From NCBI GenBank assembly GCA_019309815.1, contig JAFDFO010000144.1, forward strand, positions 1 to 5,818: a stretch of 5,818 bases of DNA, read 5' to 3'. Shown here in pieces: positions 5,648-5,818 of this stretch (position 1 is the first letter of the stretch; each line of letters opens with the position of its first letter). Under the pieces are notes generated by a model. That model was not told where the DNA came from. It saw nothing but the letters and a program-made list of their open reading frames with translations, and did no database searches. The DNA comes from Deltaproteobacteria bacterium. GTDB lineage: Bacteria; Desulfobacterota; Desulfobacteria; Desulfobacterales; C00003060. The position numbers were made by a program, and so were the translations under genes.

Positions 5648-5768
5648 CAAAAAAACGAAGCCCCAACAATAATCGATACCATTGCAACGGGTTATCTCAG
5701 AGCGGGGCCGTCGAAATCTGTCACCTTGCCGAGTTAGTTGATAGGCTATTCTTTCCTTCGTTTTTTTG
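5648..5768. repeat. 13-bp perfect inverted repeat enclosing 95 bases
   Basis: CAAAAAAACGAAG at 5648-5660 is the exact reverse complement of CTTCGTTTTTTTG at 5756-5768. Each arm carries a T7 run on one strand preceded by CTTCG. The pair could fold a minus-strand transcript into a long closing stem that would sequester the terminator's U-run, or it could be the remains of a small inverted element. Confidence 0.5.
5649..5708 (-). terminator. Probable terminator upstream of larE
   Basis: On the minus strand, GCCCC (5708-5704) can pair with GGGGC (5664-5660), which is followed by TTCG and seven T (5655-5649). The intervening 39 bases can fold further, for example CCC with GGG and CAAT with ATTG. 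The long loop makes it weaker than a classic terminator. It would end a unit entering from the right edge and isolate larE-ycaO from it. Confidence 0.4.
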
Positions 5769-5818
5769 TCCCTTCGGGTCTGCCGATTTCACCGGATCTT
5801 CTTTGTTGGTGGGCACTT
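5721..5818 (-). CDS. Possible C-terminal end of an upstream gene (partial)
   Basis: A minus-strand frame open to the right edge reads PTNKEDPVKSADPKGQKNEG and ends NSLSTNSAR before a TGA at 5721-5723, 13 bases before the probable terminator. The peptide is hydrophilic and Lys-rich with no recognisable domain. It could be the tail of a gene outside the window. A second frame is also open until 5746 (ending GTKKRRKE), so the assignment is uncertain. The rest of 5606-5818 shows only the inverted repeat and terminator. Confidence 0.25.
   Translation of the reverse strand, partial: VPTNKEDPVKSADPKGQKNEGKNSLSTNSAR

Noticed and set aside
5660..5709. TPP riboswitch-like CTGAGA...ACCCGT on the minus strand
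   Set aside because: Only those short strings match. The expected GGGGTGC start and the CTGATCTGG-TAATACC core are missing, and the genes downstream are not thiamin genes.
1..5818. CRISPR array, tRNA or rRNA genes
   Set aside because: No regularly spaced repeats, cloverleaf-like segments or rRNA signatures were seen by eye on either strand.

Overview
This window looks like part of a chromosome from an anaerobic bacterium, most likely a sulfate-reducing or syntrophic member of the Desulfobacterota (former Deltaproteobacteria). That placement is an inference. It rests on an EtfB subunit near a HdrD/DsrK-type iron-sulfur oxidoreductase, on a probable selenocysteine codon, on an IscR-like Rrf2 regulator, and on strong Shine-Dalgarno sites. 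No marker gene fixes the taxon.

Layout, left to right. (1) The N-terminal 124 codons of etfB lie on the minus strand and run off the left edge. (2) A gene-free stretch (373-804) holds a MITE-like element with 15-bp terminal inverted repeats and four internal hairpins, a strong minus-strand terminator, and a third copy of the repeat motif. (3) A minus-strand HdrD/DsrK-like Fe-S oxidoreductase (805-2151) is split by one in-frame TGA at 1420-1422. The TGA sits where the family has a conserved cysteine and is followed at the right distance by a SECIS-like hairpin, so I read it as one 448-residue selenoprotein, not two genes. (4) A divergent intergenic region carries candidate promoters. (5) A plus-strand Rrf2/IscR-type regulator with three spaced cysteines follows (2447-2890). 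(6) Convergent with it is a minus-strand operon of larE (PP-loop sulfurtransferase, 4656-5534) followed by a YcaO-domain protein with C-terminal TPRs (2939-4663). The two genes overlap by 8 bp. (7) The leader of larE has a perfect 21-bp tandem duplication containing Shine-Dalgarno cores. Beyond it lie a probable terminator and perhaps the 3' end of another minus-strand gene.

Two themes emerge. The first is electron transfer: EtfB and a selenocysteine-containing Hdr/DsrK-like protein, plausibly linking flavin-based oxidation to a thiol/disulfide or quinone acceptor, though a terminator and repeat element separate the two genes. The second is sulfur chemistry: a LarE with three cysteines suited to a [4Fe-4S] cluster, translationally coupled to a YcaO enzyme with no TfuA in view. 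This suggests LarE supplies sulfur for a YcaO thioamidation or related modification of an unknown target. The Rrf2 regulator between them may sense Fe-S or redox state.
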